Made by a program: the position numbers and the translations under genes. 64,000 nt of DNA from Mucilaginibacter aquatilis (GTDB lineage Bacteria; Bacteroidota; Bacteroidia; Sphingobacteriales; Sphingobacteriaceae): the NCBI RefSeq assembly GCF_009755275.1, contig NZ_WQLA01000002.1, positions 620,001 through 684,000 of the forward strand, given 5' to 3'. Below, piece after piece: positions 60,125 through 64,000 of this stretch. Each line of letters starts with the position of its first letter. Position 1 is the stretch's first letter. The notes under the pieces were generated by a model. It was not told the DNA's origin. It searched no databases and saw only the letters and a program-made list of their open reading frames with translations.

Positions 60125-60808
60125 TTAATTGAGTTTGTTCAACGTTGGTAAGGGGTAATTTCCAACCGGCACCTTGTGCGTTCCAATATGTAACTGATGC
60201 CGTTCCATTCTGTCAATCCTGTTTGTATTAACAATGTAAGACCGGTGTACTCTTGCAAACGTGCCTGGAGGTAAAAGCTCAGTTGCCTCAGTGATAGTTA
60301 AGCGGCTTGTTATGCGTTTATCGTCGTTTAAAATAAACGTTGCATAGTTCCCGGCAGCTTCTAAAAAAAGTATATCATCAAAACTTACACGTACCGTTTC
60401 ATACCCTGACTTTACAAAAATGCTGCTTCCGGGTATCTTTCCAGGTTTTCGTGCTTGAAGTAAATCATTAGCCTTATGGCAGGCCTTTAAAAAACGTGTG
60501 AGCGCAAACGGTTTAAGCAGGTAATCAACTGCATTAAGCTCATAGCTTTGCACGGCATGCTCGGCATAGGCAGTAGTAAAAATAACCAGCGGCCTAACCT
60601 GCAAACTCTCCATTAGTTCAATGCCCGATATATCGGGCATCTTGATGTCTAAAAAAAGCAAATCAACAGGGTTTTGTGCCAGGTAAGCAATAGCCTCAAA
60701 GGCATTGGTAAAACTTTCTTTGACTGTAATAAACGGTACCTTGGCTGCATGAGCGCGTATTACTTCCAGGGCAAAGGGTTCATCATCAATAGCTATGGCG
60801 TTTATCAT
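60125..60808 (-). CDS. LytTR-family response regulator
   Basis: A 227-residue regulator. The receiver domain (AIAIDDEPFALEVIRAHAAKVPFI... LLFLDIKMPDISGIELMESL... FTTAYAEHAVQSYELNAVDYLLKPF) has Asp in LDIKMP as the phosphorylation site. The C-terminal LytTR DNA-binding domain is SSIFVKSGYETVRVSFDDILFLEAAGNYATFILNDDKRITSRLTITEATELLPPGTFARVHRSYIVNTNRIDRMERHQLHIGTHKVPVGNYPL. It is the third gene of the kinase-TlpA-regulator operon and starts directly at the TlpA stop codon. LytTR proteins bind paired direct repeats; candidates lie at 63872-63910. Confidence 0.95.
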   Translation of the reverse strand: MINAIAIDDEPFALEVIRAHAAKVPFITVKESFTNAFEAIAYLAQNPVDLLFLDIKMPDISGIELMESLQVRPLVIFTTAYAEHAVQSYELNAVDYLLKPFALTRFLKACHKANDLLQARKPGKIPGSSIFVKSGYETVRVSFDDILFLEAAGNYATFILNDDKRITSRLTITEATELLPPGTFARVHRSYIVNTNRIDRMERHQLHIGTHKVPVGNYPLPTLNKLN

Positions 60809-62338
60809 TTACAGGTATTGTGCTATTTGTTGGTATAACAGCGTTTTATTGCTCGGTCGTTTAATATCATTTATAATGGCTTTTCCGCTCTTATCAAATA
60901 TAAAATAAGTTGGGTAAGAACCCTGCTTATTTTTGTCAGGCTGCAGCTCATCCCAAAACTTCTGAATATCGGCATTGCTTTTACGCAGGTGTATGCCCGT
61001 CATGTTGTTTACCATAATAAAGTCACGCCAGTGTGCATCTTTAATATCATCGTCCATATCCAAATAGATAAAAACTACATTTTTGCCCTCAAATTGCTTT
61101 TTTAGTTCGGGCACAAAACGTAACTCATCACGGCAGGGGCCACACCAGGTACCCCATATATCAAGGTATACTACCTTGCCTTTGTATCGGTTAACTATTT
61201 CGTATATCGAGTTTATTTTCTCGAAGCCTTCAATAATGTGTATGCCCTCGTTGCTTTTGTTGGTAACCAAAGCACTTTGCATATTAGCAATACGTGCGGC
61301 CAGTTGAGGGCGGTATTTACTTTGCGGATACAGATTAATCATTTCATCCATTAACGGCCGAGCCTCGGTAAGGTCTTTTTCAGAACATTTAGCGTTTATA
61401 AATTGTGCGAGCATTGCTTCAGCTACAGGTTTATTATAGGTGTTTTTTACTGCTAACCAGTTTACATACAACTTACCTTTAGATTTTGCGAGTGCAATGG
61501 CATCATCGAAAGAAACATTAAAGTAGGGTACAGGCGTTGTATTGGCTTTGGCCTTATCAAGCCCTTGCATATATATTACCGCCTGCGATTCCATGTAGCC
61601 AATATAATCATCAGCAAACTGGTAAAATTGTGGCCCGGCGGGCAGTACATCGGGTTCGGGTTTAATGCTGCCGTATAGTAATTTGTATAATCCCATCAAA
61701 TCGGCTTTGTTGACGTTCATAATGCCGCGCGCAAAAAAGTTGAGCCAGTTGAGGGTTTCGGTACGTATTTCCTGCGCTATGAGGCGTTTGTCGGCGGTGT
61801 TAAGTGCGGATGCCCGTACCTGAGTAACCCGTGTTTCACCTAATTTTAATTGCGGTTTAATTACCTTTTCGGTTATTTCGGCTACCGTACCTTTAGCATA
61901 GCTGTTGTTTCCACGTGTACCGGCGGCAATAAAAGCAGGTTTCTGTCCCGCATCAACCTGATACAATAGCTTATTCTCGGCAGCTATCGATCCTTTGAAC
62001 GTGCTTAAAGTGGTATCAGTTGAATTGATGGTCACCTCTAGTTGTTTTCCAGGCTTCATCATGATAGTCCACAACCTACTATGATACATCAGCGTAGCAA
62101 ACTTGGTGGTACTAAGGGGAATATCAGCCGTGAAATTTCCTTGCTTGTCTAACCGTATCTGCTTAATATTTTCATAGTAATATCCGTATAAATATGGAAT
62201 ATTCAACTGAATAGTGTCGGCTTGCTGCAGGTGCTCAACTTTACCGCTCAGCTTAAATTGCGCCAGGGTTTCACTTGGAGTAAGCAAAAGAGTAATGATG
62301 ACGCCAATAGTTAAAGAAATTGTGATAAGGTTTTTCAT
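60809..62338 (-). CDS. TlpA-like thioredoxin-domain protein within a two-component operon
   Basis: A 509-residue exported protein with signal peptide (LTIGVIITLLLTPSETLAQ). Residues about 27-120 form a DUF4369-like beta domain (LSGKVEHLQQADTIQLNIPYLYGYYYENIKQIRLDKQGNFTADIPL). The middle is helical. The C-terminal thioredoxin domain has GKVVYLDIWGTWCGPCRDELRFVPELKKQFEGKNVVFIYLDMDD (WCGPC active site) and a cis-Pro segment QGSYPTYFIFDKSG. It overlaps the kinase gene by 4 nt and abuts the regulator gene, so all three are made together. It may supply a redox or envelope input to the kinase. Confidence 0.93.
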   Translation of the reverse strand: MKNLITISLTIGVIITLLLTPSETLAQFKLSGKVEHLQQADTIQLNIPYLYGYYYENIKQIRLDKQGNFTADIPLSTTKFATLMYHSRLWTIMMKPGKQLEVTINSTDTTLSTFKGSIAAENKLLYQVDAGQKPAFIAAGTRGNNSYAKGTVAEITEKVIKPQLKLGETRVTQVRASALNTADKRLIAQEIRTETLNWLNFFARGIMNVNKADLMGLYKLLYGSIKPEPDVLPAGPQFYQFADDYIGYMESQAVIYMQGLDKAKANTTPVPYFNVSFDDAIALAKSKGKLYVNWLAVKNTYNKPVAEAMLAQFINAKCSEKDLTEARPLMDEMINLYPQSKYRPQLAARIANMQSALVTNKSNEGIHIIEGFEKINSIYEIVNRYKGKVVYLDIWGTWCGPCRDELRFVPELKKQFEGKNVVFIYLDMDDDIKDAHWRDFIMVNNMTGIHLRKSNADIQKFWDELQPDKNKQGSYPTYFIFDKSGKAIINDIKRPSNKTLLYQQIAQYL

Positions 62339-63834
62339 TTGAGGTTAAGGGTTAAATAAATGAAAAATTCGTTTGGCTTTTGGCGTATAACCAGTTCATG
62401 CTTTTGCGGATAAAGCAGCTGCAGGCGCTGCCGTACGTTTTCAAGACCTATGCCTGAGCGAGTACTTTCAGGATCGTTGGTAGCACGTTGATGTATGCTG
62501 TTCTGCACATCAAATTGTAACGTGCCGTCGGTTATTTGCAAGTTTATGTTTATCCACGATTCTTCATTCAGGCTGATGCCATGTTTGTAAGCGTTTTCAA
62601 CAAACGGGATGAGCAGCATGGGCGCTATGAAATACCCTTCGGCTTCTGCAGGCATATTAGCGGTGATATTAATAAGCGGCGAAGATGCTGTGCGCATATT
62701 TTGCAAATCAATATAGTTTTGCAGGTAATCAATTTCTTGCGTTAATGCAATGCGTTCTAAAGTGTTTTCATGCAGCATAAAGCGCATCATATCACCCAGT
62801 TTCTGTATGCCTTCACCTGTTTTTTCAGCTTTTTCGGTAAGGGCCAAACCGTAAAGGGTATTAAGCGCGTTAAATAGGAAGTGCGGATTTATCTGTGAGC
62901 GCAAAAACTGTAGATTTGCTGTTGAAGCACCTAAATCTGTTCTTAAACCGCTTAGCTCAGCCTGCAAACTTTTACGGTATTGATAAATATAAAAGCTAAG
63001 CGGAGTTATAAGAAGTAGCTGCCCAAGCCAAAACACCAGGAATGAAATTATGCGTGTTACGCCCGAGTAGGTGGCTTTGTAGGCAAATGCACCGGTGAGT
63101 GGCAAATTTATTCCAAGCGTAACCAGCAATAAGATAAACCAAAATCCCATTCGTTCGGCTCTTTTATCCCAGTATTGTGGTATAAGCCAATACATTATAA
63201 CTATGTGGCAAATAAAGGCGCAAGGAACAACAAGACCAATAAAGAATGTTACGCTCACATGAGACTTTAATATAAAGCACCCAACCAGCAGTGTTGCCCA
63301 CAACATTAAAAAGTAAGCTGTTTCGCGGCTTATGCGCATGCGTGTAACCGAATAAGTGTGTTGTTTATGCGCAAGCAACCAATTAATTAATTGTTTAGCT
63401 GCCTGGTAAGCCAGCAGTGCTTCGAACCAAATGGTAGCCTGAGGTAGTTTTTTAACAATTGCCCGGTAAAGCAAATCGTTATGGTAAGGAAAGCGTAATA
63501 CGTAATTCACACAAAATAATGCCATAGCCGCCACAAATGCAATTGCAATGGTAAGTATGGCTTTTCCCCATTTTTGCTTACTCAGGTAGTAATTGGGCAA
63601 CATACAGGCCACCCATACAAATGACAGGTAGTAAGCCAGGTATTCAATAATTGATGGCCATAAAAAGTTGTTGGTAAATTTAAATACGTATCCATGCTTT
63701 CTAAAAACATCTGCATCAAAAGAATCAGCAGTAAAATAGCCGTGCATGTAGCTATCGGCGGTGTTAAGCAGCCCGAAGGTGTGAGTGAGCAGCAGCAATG
63801 TGGCTAAGGCAATTTCGAGGTGTTTGAATTTCAT
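62335..63834 (-). CDS. LytS-type sensor histidine kinase
   Basis: A 499-residue kinase with seven or so membrane helices in residues 1-290 (LEIALATLLLLTHTFGLL; YLAYYLSFVWVACMLPNYYL; AILTIAIAFVAAMALFCVNYVL; YFLMLWATLLVGCFILK; FFIGLVVPCAFICHIVIMYWL; FWFILLLVTLGINLPLTGAF; ISFLVFWLGQLLLITPLSFYIYQY). The His_kinase domain carries LRSQINPHFLFNALNTLYGLAL, with the phospho-acceptor His, and an ATPase domain (MLLIPFVENAYKHGI, GIGLENVRQRLQLLYP). First gene of the operon with the TlpA-like protein and LytTR regulator. Confidence 0.94.
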   Translation of the reverse strand: MKFKHLEIALATLLLLTHTFGLLNTADSYMHGYFTADSFDADVFRKHGYVFKFTNNFLWPSIIEYLAYYLSFVWVACMLPNYYLSKQKWGKAILTIAIAFVAAMALFCVNYVLRFPYHNDLLYRAIVKKLPQATIWFEALLAYQAAKQLINWLLAHKQHTYSVTRMRISRETAYFLMLWATLLVGCFILKSHVSVTFFIGLVVPCAFICHIVIMYWLIPQYWDKRAERMGFWFILLLVTLGINLPLTGAFAYKATYSGVTRIISFLVFWLGQLLLITPLSFYIYQYRKSLQAELSGLRTDLGASTANLQFLRSQINPHFLFNALNTLYGLALTEKAEKTGEGIQKLGDMMRFMLHENTLERIALTQEIDYLQNYIDLQNMRTASSPLINITANMPAEAEGYFIAPMLLIPFVENAYKHGISLNEESWININLQITDGTLQFDVQNSIHQRATNDPESTRSGIGLENVRQRLQLLYPQKHELVIRQKPNEFFIYLTLNLK

Positions 63835-63871
63835 GCTGCAATCTTAACCAGCATCGTTGCCGCTTAAAAAT

Positions 63872-63910
63872 AAATGTGACCAACCGGCCGTAAAATGTGA
63901 TGAAAATGTG
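63872..63910 (-). promoter_or_regulatory. Repeated boxes upstream of the LytS operon
   Basis: AAATGTGA at 63872-63879 and 63893-63900 (21 bp apart), and AAATGTG at 63904-63910 (11 bp further), equivalent to TCACATTT boxes on the coding strand. Spacing of one and two helical turns suits cooperative LytTR binding, and the boxes lie 38-76 bp upstream of the kinase start. Autoregulation is inferred. Confidence 0.45.
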
Positions 63911-63918
63911 TGTCGGAG

Positions 63919-64000
63919 CTATTTGCCTGTTAATTTTTCCAGTTCGTTACGCGTAAGCAGGCGGCCTCCCTGCCATTGATAATGGTCGGGGTTAGTGAAT
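63919..64000 (-). CDS. Partial CDS, C-terminal end only
   Basis: The last 26 codons of a leftward gene whose start lies beyond the window. The stop (TAG on the minus strand) is at 63919-63921. The visible tail contains QWQGGRLLTRNELEKLTGK, which looks coding, with no stop before the window edge. The family is not recognised from this fragment. It lies 84 bp upstream of the kinase gene on the same strand. Confidence 0.55.
   Translation of the reverse strand, partial: FTNPDHYQWQGGRLLTRNELEKLTGK

Overview
The window looks like a chromosomal segment of a Bacteroidota bacterium, most likely family Sphingobacteriaceae and close to Mucilaginibacter or Pedobacter. This rests on gene content and signals, not on a database search. 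Diagnostic points are a TonB-dependent receptor with a carboxypeptidase-like N-terminal domain, the MoxR/BatA/DUF4175/DUF4159 cluster, the birA-rsfS-ftsH-LUD neighbourhood, an S16 protein with a long acidic tail, promoters of the Bacteroidota type (TTG, about 20 bp, TAnnTTTG), almost no Shine-Dalgarno sequences, and interspersed palindromic repeats typical of that phylum. Gene density is high, with many 4-nt ATGA overlaps. No rRNA, tRNA, CRISPR array, prophage or intact insertion sequence was seen.

Layout. 1-6.5 kb: metal-uptake receptor divergent from a DtxR/MntR-type regulator with a near-perfect operator between them, a sulfurtransferase, a YjbH/DsbA-like thiol protein divergent from an HxlR regulator, and small envelope proteins. 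6.5-19.9 kb: accA, then a tight leftward operon moxR, DUF58, BatA-like, DUF4175, a membrane GATase-like protein, tldD, tldE, with a DUF4159 gene divergent from moxR. 20-31 kb: an orphan histidine kinase and a plant-polysaccharide block (GH51, GH106, RhaM, GH2, GH43) that fits removal of arabinose, rhamnose and galactose from pectin-type glycans. 31-35 kb: a Tat-exported molybdenum aldehyde oxidoreductase of the PaoABC type. 35-41 kb: a CpsB-like phosphatase, a thioredoxin-like protein coupled to a hybrid kinase, and kduD-kduI for unsaturated uronates. 41-47 kb: a sodium:solute symporter preceded by two tiny membrane proteins, gltX, a histidine kinase and a DinB-fold protein. 47-50 kb: an ECF sigma/anti-sigma pair behind a 188-bp inverted-repeat element, and a DUF2911 protein. 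50-60 kb: housekeeping genes (LUD, ftsH, rsfS, birA, split dsbD, pfkA, rpsP-rimM-trmD, rplS). 60-64 kb: a LytS-type kinase, a TlpA-like thioredoxin and a LytTR regulator in one coupled operon with repeated upstream boxes.

Two themes stand out. Thiol/thioredoxin proteins are repeatedly coupled to signalling genes (HxlR/YjbH-like, thioredoxin-like/hybrid kinase, LytS/TlpA/LytTR). Second, the MoxR-to-TldDE operon is a candidate envelope AAA+/vWA/peptidase machine whose function is not established. Most of the rest is ordinary chromosome.
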